A stretch of 52,818 bases of DNA from Candidatus Latescibacterota bacterium (lineage in GTDB: Bacteria; Latescibacterota; UBA2968; UBA8231), in the NCBI GenBank assembly GCA_022827835.1, contig JAJEIO010000016.1, positions 1 through 52,818 of the forward strand, given 5' to 3'. The notes under the pieces are model-generated. The model worked only from the letters and a program-made list of their open reading frames with translations, was not told where the DNA came from and did not search any database. The position numbers and the translations under genes were made by a program. Numbering within the stretch: the stretch's first letter is position 1; each line of letters opens with the position of its first letter. Below are positions 9,442 to 17,272 of the stretch, piece after piece.

Positions 9442-10599
9442 ATGAAAATAGCTGACGTTAGAGCATTCCCGTTGCGGATCAGTAAGTCGGAAGAGGCGTC
9501 GCAAGCGTCAACGATTGATGCAGGCGATTACCACGTGGACCATTCGCGGTCCGTAACGATCTACTCGCCCCACCACGAGACCACTGTTATCAGGATTGAA
9601 ACGGACAACGGAATTGTCGGGTGGGGCGAGGCGCAGTCGCCGGTGTCGCCGAACACGACTGCGACCATAGTGCGCGAATTGGTGCGGCCGTTGGTGATGG
9701 GGCGCGATCCGTTCGACATCGAGGCGATTTGGACGTGCAACTACGATGCGATGCGAGAGCGCGGACATCTAACAGGGTTCTACATCGACGCTCTCGGAGG
9801 AACGGACATCGCCTTGTGGGATGTCGTGGGAAAGGCTGTCGGGAAGCCGGTGCACAAAATTGCGGGTGGGCGCTATCGAGAGGAGATACCGCTCTACGCA
9901 GGGATCGGCGGCACGGAGCCAGTGAAGGTTGCAGATGCAGCTGAGGAGCATGTGGGCTATGGGTACAAGGCGCTGAAGTTGCACTTGTTGTCGGATGTGG
10001 AGAGCGTCGCGGAGATTTGCCGCGCCGTGCGGCAGCGCGTCGGGCCGGACATTATGCTGATGGTCGATACGCACATGCGGCAGACGGTCGCCAGTTCGAT
10101 ACGTTTGGGTCGCGAACTGGAGAAGCTAAATTTTACTTGGTTGGAAGCACCGATCATACCGGACGATATACCGGGGCAGGCTGAGATAACTCGAGCGTTG
10201 GATATGGCGGTGGCGATAGGGGAGTGGACGCGCACTCGCTACGAGATGCGCGAGCAATTCGAGCGCCGGGCGTACGACATTTTGATGCACGACATCGCGC
10301 GGACGGGGATTACCGAGGGGCATCGGATTGCGACGCTGGCCGACACCTACAACATTCCGGTCGCGCCACATGTCGGAGGGGGTGGGATCCTGTCGGTGGC
10401 GGCGACTGTCGAGTGGTCGGCGTCGTGTCCGAACTTCATGATTATGGAGCACAGCCACCACGCCAACGCGATGAAGAGTCGGATACTCAAGGAGCCGTAC
10501 GAACCCGAAAACGGCTACTACAAGGTCGCGGATCGGCCGGGGTTGGGTGTTGAGGTGGATGAGGCGGCGTTGGCGACGTGCGCGTTTCCGGGGGATTGA
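9442..10599 (+). CDS. Enolase-superfamily sugar-acid dehydratase/racemase (mandelate racemase/muconate lactonizing type)
   Basis: A 385-aa protein when started at the ATG at 9442, which has GGTGGAG 6 bases upstream and begins the domain exactly (MKIADVRAFPLRIS). The enolase fold is complete: capping domain, then barrel with metal ligands Asp209 (LMVDTH), Glu235 (WLEAP) and Glu261 (AIGEW). A general-acid/base dyad of the mandelate-racemase subgroup is visible as Asp284 (MHDIARTGGI-like segment, here DIARTGITE) and His310 (APHVGGGG). At the end of the second barrel strand the usual KxK is K179-L-H181. These enzymes abstract the proton alpha to a carboxylate, most often to dehydrate sugar acids. 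Substrate not determinable. Neighbours (PhyH, LacI regulators) fit a catabolic locus. Confidence 0.92.
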   Translation: MKIADVRAFPLRISKSEEASQASTIDAGDYHVDHSRSVTIYSPHHETTVIRIETDNGIVGWGEAQSPVSPNTTATIVRELVRPLVMGRDPFDIEAIWTCNYDAMRERGHLTGFYIDALGGTDIALWDVVGKAVGKPVHKIAGGRYREEIPLYAGIGGTEPVKVADAAEEHVGYGYKALKLHLLSDVESVAEICRAVRQRVGPDIMLMVDTHMRQTVASSIRLGRELEKLNFTWLEAPIIPDDIPGQAEITRALDMAVAIGEWTRTRYEMREQFERRAYDILMHDIARTGITEGHRIATLADTYNIPVAPHVGGGGILSVAATVEWSASCPNFMIMEHSHHANAMKSRILKEPYEPENGYYKVADRPGLGVEVDEAALATCAFPGD

Positions 10600-10747
10600 A
10601 CCGCCCGGCGATGAAGATCATGGGTTTGGCAAACAGCGGACGGAAGTCTTGCGCGCTATTTCAATATTTTGACAGATTATCGCTTATGCCCATGTGTTGC
10701 TGATGGACCGGAAAAGCACTTCGCCTGTGTCGAACAGAGGGAAAACC

Positions 10748-11551
10748 ATGATCGATCTCACCCTGAGTGCCGAACAGATTCGCCAGTTTGACGAGGACGG
10801 CTACCTCATCCTCGAAAACCTCCTAGACCCAGAGGACGTCGAGCAGATTCTGCGCATTGCCCGCCGTGACCCGCAGTTGGCCGCCGACGCCAAAGGCAAC
10901 CAAAACTACGAGGGTGAAGGACTCGACACCCGCTTGGCCTATCGTCCCGGCCTTGCCGACGATGTGTACAGCGCCCTAGCCCGCAGCCGCCGACTCGTCG
11001 AACCACTCGAACAGTTGTTCGGCGACCGGGTGCGCTACTACTATCAATTGCAAATGATGAAAGATCCGCAGACCGGTGGATGGCAATATCACCAAGACTA
11101 CGGCTACCACTACGAACAATTCTTCTATCCCGATTTCGCCAGCGTCATGGTTGCCCTCGATCCGGCTACTCGGGCCAATGGCTGCCTGAAAGTGGTGCGA
11201 GGGTCCAACCGTCTAGGTCGGCTCGAACACCAGTCCTCCGGCTCCCAACTCATCGCCGACCCCCAAAGGGTCGCAATGGCGCTACGGGAAATGGAGGAAG
11301 TGTACTGCGAACTAGCGCTTGGATCGGTGCTGTACTTTCACGGCAACACCTTGCATGCCTCAGAGCCAAATTTTAGCTTGCAGCCGCGTTGGTCACTCAT
11401 CTACGCGTACGTGGCTGCCGCCAATACGTACGTCCTGCCCGACTGGCCCGACGACCAGTGCCCCCTCATAGAAAAATGGGACGATTCCAAAGTCGAAGCC
11501 GCTACTCAGCGGCACTGGGAGGCCGTCGCCGCAACCGACAAAGAAAGATGA
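10748..11551 (+). CDS. Phytanoyl-CoA dioxygenase family (PhyH) Fe(II)/2-oxoglutarate oxygenase
   Basis: A 267-aa double-stranded beta-helix oxygenase. Started at the ATG at 10748, preceded by AGAGGG; the in-frame ATG at 10694 adds 18 residues with no homology. It opens with the family signature LSAEQIRQFDEDGYLILENLLDPED. The facial triad is His115-x-Asp117 (YHQDYGYHYEQF) and His203 (FHGNTLHASEPNFS), and Arg214 (PRWSLIYAY) is placed to bind 2-oxoglutarate. The likely reaction is hydroxylation of a small metabolite; the true substrate is unknown, as for most bacterial PhyH proteins. Its TGA overlaps the ATG of the next gene (ATGA), so the outer-membrane protein downstream is probably co-translated. 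Confidence 0.93.
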   Translation: MIDLTLSAEQIRQFDEDGYLILENLLDPEDVEQILRIARRDPQLAADAKGNQNYEGEGLDTRLAYRPGLADDVYSALARSRRLVEPLEQLFGDRVRYYYQLQMMKDPQTGGWQYHQDYGYHYEQFFYPDFASVMVALDPATRANGCLKVVRGSNRLGRLEHQSSGSQLIADPQRVAMALREMEEVYCELALGSVLYFHGNTLHASEPNFSLQPRWSLIYAYVAAANTYVLPDWPDDQCPLIEKWDDSKVEAATQRHWEAVAATDKER

Positions 11552-12372
11552 GCATGGAGAATTCGAGAGTAAGCGCTGCAATCGTGTTAATGGTTGTTTT
11601 TGCTTGCTGTGTTATCCGTGTTGTCCCTGGGCTGGCGCAGCCAGCCGATGATGAAAGAGGGCTATACGTCGGCACTATGGTGGGCGTCACTTTTCGCCAG
11701 GACCTGCACCATAAAACGGCTTTTACCACGCCTGATAATATAGAGATGACCGTTTCGAGCCATCTCGCTATTGATTACGGAATCGGATTCGCAGCCATTG
11801 CGGGAAAAGGAATTTCCGATTATACGGCGCTTGAATTTACCAGCTCTTGGGCAAGCCTGCCATCCCACCTCGACGTTCCTCTGCCCTTGCCCACCTTCTT
11901 TGCGGAGGGGCTCTCCCAAAGCGGTTTTGAACTACCTAGCGGTTTCAACTACGACGGGAAATTAGTAACACTGCAGTCGAAGATTGATCTTTTGCTTTTC
12001 CCGATAAAGAGGGCCATGAGTCCCAGCGACGGCGCGAAGCCGTACTTGGGAGGTGGCGTGGGAATCGTGAGATCGAACATGGATATGGATATTGAAAAGG
12101 AGGGGGTACAGGAAGTTGTCGAGACTTTGGGGAGTTTTGCCGAACTGGTTCCCGAAAATCTTGCCAGACTGATCCCCGAAAATCTTGCCGAACTGATCCC
12201 CGAAAAGATAGACGAAAAAGAAACGGATTTTCAGTTGAGCCTGCGCGCGGGCGTAAACGTGCCCTTCAATGGCATAGACTTAGATTTGGGTTGGCAATTC
12301 TACAGAACGTACGTTGAAGGGGAAGACAACAGTTCTCACGTGGTGGCCGGCATCCTGAAGTACGTGTTTTAA
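11548..12372 (+). CDS. Outer-membrane beta-barrel protein with signal peptide
   Basis: A 274-aa protein from the ATG at 11548 (a second ATG at 11554 is equally possible). Residues about 8-32 are a signal peptide (AAIVLMVVFACCVIRVVPGLAQ, cleavage after AQ-like site). The mature part alternates polar and hydrophobic residues, has GGGVGIVRSN and ends in Val-Phe, a usual C-terminal outer-membrane insertion signal. The pattern matches generic OmpW/outer-membrane barrel proteins, but I cannot assign a named family. Residues around 195-220 hold a three-fold 8-residue repeat (LVPEN/LIPEN/LIPEK units), probably an extracellular or periplasmic loop. It overlaps the PhyH gene by four bases. Function unknown; a porin or surface protein is plausible. 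Confidence 0.72.
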   Translation: MSMENSRVSAAIVLMVVFACCVIRVVPGLAQPADDERGLYVGTMVGVTFRQDLHHKTAFTTPDNIEMTVSSHLAIDYGIGFAAIAGKGISDYTALEFTSSWASLPSHLDVPLPLPTFFAEGLSQSGFELPSGFNYDGKLVTLQSKIDLLLFPIKRAMSPSDGAKPYLGGGVGIVRSNMDMDIEKEGVQEVVETLGSFAELVPENLARLIPENLAELIPEKIDEKETDFQLSLRAGVNVPFNGIDLDLGWQFYRTYVEGEDNSSHVVAGILKYVF

Positions 12373-12444
12373 GCGGCTGCGATCTTGCTGGCTACACGGA
12401 TTGGTGCACCCTCGATTTCCATCGGGAAGTGCGCTCTCAGCGCT

Positions 12445-12474
12445 TTGACAGTATTATTGATATGTGCCTATACG
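12445..12474 (+). promoter_or_regulatory. Candidate sigma70 promoter of the LacI-family gene
   Basis: TTGACA at 12445-12450 and TATACG at 12469-12474, spaced 18 bases, about 100 bases before the LacI-family start. The same TTGACAGT.TT sequence recurs before the second LacI-like gene at 13632, which fits a duplication that included the promoter. Confidence 0.45.
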
Positions 12475-12574
12475 TAAGTGGAGCGATCTCATCAAGTAGC
12501 GCGTCGAGATTTGATGGCCCTTCCGACGAAGTGGTCGCCTCATATACTAAGTTAATTGGTGATAGGATTAAATA

Positions 12575-13615
12575 ATGAAAAAAAAGCAAGCTACCATCAA
12601 AGACATTGCACGGGAGTTGAAGATTTCGCATTCAACTGTCTCGCGGGCACTATCTGAGGATCGGAAGGTGTCGGCATTGGTGGCTGAGAAGACTCGAAAA
12701 CGGGTGCAACAAAAAGCCGCTGAGTTGGACTACAGTCCCAATTTGATGGCGCAGGGGTTTGTGACGGGGAAGACGGGCACTTTGGGTTTGCAGACCTACC
12801 GGATTTTCCAAGAGCTATATGCCTATCAAGCCGATCAAGTTCTGCGGGCGGCTGATGAGCAGGGATATCAGGTCCTAATAGCCACCATGACTCCTCCCCA
12901 TGATCTTCGTAGTACATCTACACCGGAAGACCAAATTCGGCAGCTTAAGCAGTTGCTTTCCCGGGGCATAGATGGGCTGTTTATTCATACGCGGGGTGAC
13001 GAAGAAGAGTCCGAGCGCATTTTGGATGTTGTGCGGGGGCGAGTGCCAGTGGTGACTTTTCCTTACCCAACTCAAAACCTGAGTGGGGTTGTGGAGGATG
13101 CTATGGCGAATTATTACGAGGCCACAGAGCATTTGATTCGGTTCGGTCACGAGCGGATCGGGTTTATCGGAGCGGACTGGAATAAGAGCGTCGTGGGTTC
13201 TGCCAAGGCCAAGGGGTATTTGCTGGTGATGCAAAAGCACGGCCTGACCCCCAAACGCATACCTGGCAAAACCTTTCCCCAAAAACCGACGCATCGCTTG
13301 GGGAAAAGGCTCGCCGACAGGTTTACAGCCCTTGTGTGCCGGGAAGATTACACGGCTCTAATCGTTTGTCGAGGGCTATGGGAAGCAGGTTTCCGCGTAC
13401 CCGACGATGTGGCTGTGATAGGAAACGGCAATCTGGAGGTGGCGAAATATACGACACCGGCCCTGACCACCTTGGCAATCCCCTTCGAGAAGATTGCCCA
13501 GACGGCGATGAAGTTGATGCTGGAACAGCTTGAGGGGGAGGAGACGCCTCGGCAGATAACCGTGAGATCGCCTCTAATAGTGCGGGAATCCTGCGGGGCG
13601 AAGAGCAGGAAATAA
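12575..13615 (+). CDS. LacI-family transcriptional regulator
   Basis: A 346-aa repressor of normal family length. The N-terminal HTH is canonical (ATIKDIARELKISHSTVSRAL, about residues 6-26), followed by the hinge region ending YSPNLMAQGFVTGKTGTLGL. A periplasmic-binding-protein-like sensor domain fills the rest: DGLFIHTRGDEEESERIL, GHERIGFIGADW, KAKGYLL, ALIVCRGLWEAGFRVPDDVAVIG, PALTTLAIPFEKIAQTAMKLM and RSPLIVRESC at the end. It probably binds a sugar or sugar acid and controls neighbouring catabolic genes such as the enolase-superfamily/PhyH pair (inference). Its 3' end and sensor domain are closely matched by the gene starting at 13801. Confidence 0.95.
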   Translation: MKKKQATIKDIARELKISHSTVSRALSEDRKVSALVAEKTRKRVQQKAAELDYSPNLMAQGFVTGKTGTLGLQTYRIFQELYAYQADQVLRAADEQGYQVLIATMTPPHDLRSTSTPEDQIRQLKQLLSRGIDGLFIHTRGDEEESERILDVVRGRVPVVTFPYPTQNLSGVVEDAMANYYEATEHLIRFGHERIGFIGADWNKSVVGSAKAKGYLLVMQKHGLTPKRIPGKTFPQKPTHRLGKRLADRFTALVCREDYTALIVCRGLWEAGFRVPDDVAVIGNGNLEVAKYTTPALTTLAIPFEKIAQTAMKLMLEQLEGEETPRQITVRSPLIVRESCGAKSRK

Positions 13616-13631
13616 TCGGAAAGTATATGAC

Positions 13632-13661
13632 TTGACAGTGTTGCGGGAGGGAGGGTACATT
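13632..13661 (+). promoter_or_regulatory. Candidate sigma70 promoter of the HTH-less LacI paralogue
   Basis: TTGACA at 13632-13637, 18-base spacer, TACATT at 13656-13661. It lies in the 185-base gap between the two LacI-type genes and resembles the promoter proposed at 12445. Confidence 0.4.
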
Positions 13662-13800
13662 TTCCGATTTGAATGCAAACGTGTGAAGTTCGGAGGTCTG
13701 TGGCGGAACCTCGAAGGTGTTGGTGAGTACGCTTGCAGCAAGTTGACCGATCTGTAAAGGAGTTTTTAAATGGGCCAAAATAAAGAAGGAGTATGTCAAT

Positions 13801-14667
13801 TTGATGACGCAGAGGATCGTAACGGAAAGGACGGGTACTTTGGGTCTGCTGACCTACCAGATTTCTCGGGAGACGTTTGGCCGCCAGACCGATCAGATTC
13901 TGCGAGCAGCCTACGAGGAGCAGTATCAGGTCGTGATTAGCATGGCCGCTCACCGGACGCCTCTGGCTCCAATGGACGATCAGGCCATGCAGATCAATCA
14001 GTTGCTTTCCCGAAGCATAGACGGACTCTTGATTAATACGCGAGGCGACGAAGAAGAGTCCGAGCGCATATTGAACACCGTACAGGGACGAGTGCCGGTG
14101 GTGACGTTTCACTATTCGACTCCAAACCTGAGCGGGGTCGTGTTGGACAATGCAGCGGATTTTTTCGAGGCCACAGAGCATTTGATTCGGTTGGGTCACG
14201 AGCGGATCGGGTTTATCGGACCGGACTGGGATGCGGCTAGCCCGGTTTCAGCCAAGGCCAAGGGATACTTACTGGCGATGCAAAAGCATGGCCTGCCGCA
14301 CGAATTCATACCTGCCTTGGGCATCTATGCTGTGGAGGGGTATCTGCAGGGTAAAAGGCTCAGCTATCGGTTTACGGCTCTTGTGTGCCGGGATGATTAT
14401 GCGGCCATGGGCGTTTGTCGTGGACTGGAGGAGTTAGGGCTTAGCGTCCCCGAAGATGTGGCTGTGGTGGGTAGCGGCAATATCGATGTGGCGGCGTATG
14501 TGATACCAGCGCTGACGACCTTAGCAACTCCCTATGAGGCGATTGCCGAGGCGGCAATGGAGTTGATGCTGGAACAGCTTGAGGGGCAGAACACGCTTCG
14601 ACAAATAACTTTGAAATCGTCGCTGATCGTGCGGGAGTCCTGCGGGGCGAACAGCAGGAAAAAGTGA
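13801..14667 (+). CDS. LacI-family sensor domain lacking the DNA-binding domain (truncated paralogue)
   Basis: A 288-aa product that aligns with the preceding regulator from its residue ~58 to the end (QRIVTERTGTLGLLTY, GLLINTRGDEEESERIL, GHERIGFIGPDW, KAKGYLLAMQKHGL, EDVAVVGSGN, LIVRESCGA), but the HTH and hinge are absent. DNA similarity begins abruptly at about 13796. A TTG start at 13801 has GGAG 9 bases upstream. Further upstream a good ribosome site and ATG (13770) open a different frame that runs over the first ~55 codons, and a TGA at 13744 closes the sensor frame. This suggests that the HTH-coding part was deleted out of frame from a full-length duplicate. It could be a pseudogene, or an effector-binding protein that cannot bind DNA and might form mixed dimers with its neighbour (inference). 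Confidence 0.75.
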   Translation: MMTQRIVTERTGTLGLLTYQISRETFGRQTDQILRAAYEEQYQVVISMAAHRTPLAPMDDQAMQINQLLSRSIDGLLINTRGDEEESERILNTVQGRVPVVTFHYSTPNLSGVVLDNAADFFEATEHLIRLGHERIGFIGPDWDAASPVSAKAKGYLLAMQKHGLPHEFIPALGIYAVEGYLQGKRLSYRFTALVCRDDYAAMGVCRGLEELGLSVPEDVAVVGSGNIDVAAYVIPALTTLATPYEAIAEAAMELMLEQLEGQNTLRQITLKSSLIVRESCGANSRKK

Positions 14668-14734
14668 TCGAAAGGGCGCGCATTGCCCCAAGTGAGGGCG
14701 TGCCCTATATTGTAAAGACATTGAGTAGATAGCT

Positions 14735-14816
14735 TCCGTTGGGGGTGGCCCGGTAGCGGGCCTGAGATTGAGACCCTTCGAACCTGAACTGGATCGTGCC
14801 AGCGTAGGGAAACGGA
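14735..14816 (+). promoter_or_regulatory. TPP riboswitch (thi box)
   Basis: The conserved TPP aptamer blocks are all present: GGGGGTG at 14741, CTGAGAT at 14762-14768, ACCCTTCGAACCTG (14772-14785), and GGATCGTGCCAGCGTAGGGAA with the CTGGAT and GCGTAGGGAA elements. The closing helix P1 is TCCGTT (14735-14740) with AACGGA (14811-14816). TPP binding normally lowers expression of thiamine biosynthesis or transport genes; here the downstream genes are a TonB receptor and thiamine pyrophosphokinase, which fits. Confidence 0.96.
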
Positions 14817-14838
14817 TGCCGTACGCACCGCGTACGCA

Positions 14839-14870
14839 CCGCTGGCCCATCCAGGGCGAGCGGTTTTTTT
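14839..14870 (+). terminator. Intrinsic terminator forming the expression platform of the TPP riboswitch
   Basis: CCGCT..CCC (14839-14848) can pair with GGG..AGCGG (14854-14863), followed by seven T at 14864-14870, about 50 bases before the TonB-receptor ATG. Position between aptamer and first gene indicates transcription termination when TPP is bound. The GTACGCACCGCGTACGCACC segment just before contains a 10-base direct repeat that could supply the anti-terminator strand (inference). Confidence 0.85.
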
Positions 14871-14919
14871 GTGCCCCTCGACGGCTCTTTCCGCAAATGC
14901 AAGACGAGGGAGCAGATCT

Positions 14920-17268
14920 ATGCGAATTTCACTATCGGTGGCTGGCTTGCTGGCCGGTTTATTGACGCTGTCGGCGCTGTCTTGGGCGCACGCCGAGCAG
15001 GTGCCCGGCCAAGTGTTGGATGCGGCTACGGGCCGCCCCTTGGAGGGGGCCAACGTGCGGGCCGGGGATAGGGCTACCACTACGGATGCTCAGGGCCGCT
15101 TCAAAGTGGAGGCGGCCTTGGGCGATTCGCTCGACATTTCCTTTATCGGCTACCAGAGCGTGCGAGTGGCGGTCGTCTTGCCGCTAGTCGTGGCTTTGGA
15201 GCGCGCGATTTTGCAAGCGCCGGAGGTGGTAGTGGAAGGCGGCTTAGTGCGTCGGCGGCTCGACCGCTTGGCCGCAAGCGTCACTGTGGTGGATGGAGAC
15301 CGTTCCCGGAGTAGCGGGGCTGGGCACTTGCAGGACGCGACCCATGCGGTACCCAATTTGAATTGGGCCGGCGGCTCGTCCCGACCGCGCTATTTCCAGA
15401 TCCGGGGCATTGGCGAGCGCAGCCATTACGCCGGCGAAGGGTCGCCCAGTTTTTCGGTGGGATTCGTCATGGACGACGTCGCCTTGAGTGGCATGGGCAC
15501 GGCCGGGTTGCTTTTTGACGTCGATCAGGTCGAAGTCTTCAAAGGCCCTCAGTCAACTATTTTTGGCCCCAATGCTCTAGCCGGTCTGATCAATTTGCGC
15601 TCAGCCGATCCCCAGCAGGAGTTTGCCGGGATGGGTAGCGCCGAGATGGGCAGCGATGGCTTAGGGCGTTTTTCCGGGGCGGTGAATCTGCCGGTCGGGA
15701 GCGACCTAGCGCTGCGCGTGGGGTACGAAAATGGCCGCTCCAACGGCTTTCGCAGCAACTCCTTTCTCGATGCCGACGATACTAATGGTCGGCGCGAGCA
15801 GTTGTTGCGCGCCAAGGTGGGCTGGACTCCGGCGGCTGGTCCCGAGGTGTTGGGCACCTTCTTTTGGGCTGATATGGACAATGGATACGACGCTTGGGTG
15901 CCCGACAACAACGAGGATTTGACTACCTATTCCGACAAGCCGGGCAAGGACCGTCAGCAAACGACCGGGGCCTCGCTCAAGAGCACTTGGGGGTTGGGCA
16001 CGAGTGGCGCTGAATTGGTCGCGATTACCGCGTTTTCGCGCAGCGAATTGGAGCATAGCTTCGACGGCGATTGGGGCAACGACAAGTACTGGCTAGCAGA
16101 GCATGGATTCGACCCAGACGTCGAGGGGTGGAGCTACGACTTTTTCGACCGCAATGTGCGCGACCGCACAGTTATGAGCCAGGAGGCCCGGCTCTTGGTG
16201 GAGGAACTGGTGGTGGGAGCCTATTGGAAGCGCCTCGAAGAGGAAGACAATGCCGCCGGCTATTTGTTCGGCGGCGACGCCACGGATCTCAACGGGCGCT
16301 ATGAAATCGACAACCTAGCCTTTTACGGTCAATACGGGCTAGCCTTGGGCGAAAAATTGCGGCTGGAAGTCAATGCGCGGCTCGACCGCAACGACACGGC
16401 CTATGAAGGAACGACGACCAATTACGGGGCCGATAGCACCAGCACTGCGTTCGCCGTTGATCAATGGTTGGGCGGGGGCAAAGCGGCCCTCAGTTACAAC
16501 TGGGGTTTAGGCCATACCTTATACGCTTCGGCCTCGCGCGGCTATCGTTCCGGCGGGGTCAACCAGCACCCGTACTTGGCCGCGGAAAACCGCCCTTACG
16601 ACCCCGAGTACATCGTCAATCTCGAAATCGGCTGGCGCGTCAGCGGACCGCGCTCTTCTATCGGACTGACCCTATTCCACGCTCTGCGCTCGGACCAGCA
16701 GGTCGAGTTGTCGAGCCAGCAAGATCCGGGCGACCCCAACAGCTTTTTCTACTTCACGGCCAATGCCGTCAAAGGCCGCAACAGCGGCTTGGAATGGGAG
16801 CATGCCGTCCGCCTCCTGCCCCAAGTCGAAGTCTTCGGCTCGGTGGGTCTGCTCACTACTCACATTGATACCTATACCTTCCCCACGGAAGATGGGGAAG
16901 TGACGCTGGGCGATCGGGCCGCAGCCCACGCCCCCAACTACACCTTCAGCGTAGGCGGCGAATACCGCCATCAGTCGGGCTTGGGGGCGCGGCTGGCCCT
17001 GATCGGCATGGACCAATTCTTCTACTCCGATGGCCACGACCAAGTCTCAGAACCTTATCGATTGGTCAACGCCCACATTGCCTACGAGTGGGAAGCGTGG
17101 TCCGTGCAGCTATGGGGTCGCAACCTGCTCGACGAGCGCTATGGGGTGCGGGGCTTCTACTTTGGCCTAGAGCCGCCGGATTACGCCGACAAACTGTACG
17201 AAACCTACGGTGATCCGCGCCAAGTTGGCGTGCGGCTGACGACGCAGTTTTCTTCCTTGGGGAACTGA
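14920..17268 (+). CDS. TonB-dependent outer-membrane receptor, probable thiamine(-derivative) importer
   Basis: A 782-aa receptor starting at the ATG at 14920, preceded by GGGAG. Signal peptide MRISLSVAGLLAGLLTLSAL with cleavage near AHA. Residues about 27-105 form a carboxypeptidase-regulatory-like domain (GQVLDAATGRPLEGANVRAG ... DISFIGYQSVRV). The plug domain follows (IRGIG, DDVALSG, DQVEVFKGPQSTIFGPNALAGLINL), then a 22-strand barrel ending in a hydrophobic residue pattern (RQVGVRLTTQFSSLGN). The TPP riboswitch upstream and thiamine pyrophosphokinase 4 bases downstream point to thiamine or a precursor as substrate. The N-terminal domain fusion is typical of Bacteroidota-like phyla. The energy partners TonB-ExbBD are not in the window. 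Confidence 0.93.
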   Translation: MRISLSVAGLLAGLLTLSALSWAHAEQVPGQVLDAATGRPLEGANVRAGDRATTTDAQGRFKVEAALGDSLDISFIGYQSVRVAVVLPLVVALERAILQAPEVVVEGGLVRRRLDRLAASVTVVDGDRSRSSGAGHLQDATHAVPNLNWAGGSSRPRYFQIRGIGERSHYAGEGSPSFSVGFVMDDVALSGMGTAGLLFDVDQVEVFKGPQSTIFGPNALAGLINLRSADPQQEFAGMGSAEMGSDGLGRFSGAVNLPVGSDLALRVGYENGRSNGFRSNSFLDADDTNGRREQLLRAKVGWTPAAGPEVLGTFFWADMDNGYDAWVPDNNEDLTTYSDKPGKDRQQTTGASLKSTWGLGTSGAELVAITAFSRSELEHSFDGDWGNDKYWLAEHGFDPDVEGWSYDFFDRNVRDRTVMSQEARLLVEELVVGAYWKRLEEEDNAAGYLFGGDATDLNGRYEIDNLAFYGQYGLALGEKLRLEVNARLDRNDTAYEGTTTNYGADSTSTAFAVDQWLGGGKAALSYNWGLGHTLYASASRGYRSGGVNQHPYLAAENRPYDPEYIVNLEIGWRVSGPRSSIGLTLFHALRSDQQVELSSQQDPGDPNSFFYFTANAVKGRNSGLEWEHAVRLLPQVEVFGSVGLLTTHIDTYTFPTEDGEVTLGDRAAAHAPNYTFSVGGEYRHQSGLGARLALIGMDQFFYSDGHDQVSEPYRLVNAHIAYEWEAWSVQLWGRNLLDERYGVRGFYFGLEPPDYADKLYETYGDPRQVGVRLTTQFSSLGN

Positions 17269-17272
17269 AGCT

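Noticed and set aside
13690..13800. In-frame TGA at 13744 as another selenocysteine codon
   Set aside because: It is not at a redox position, lies in degraded sequence upstream of the truncated LacI copy, and no SECIS-like hairpin follows.
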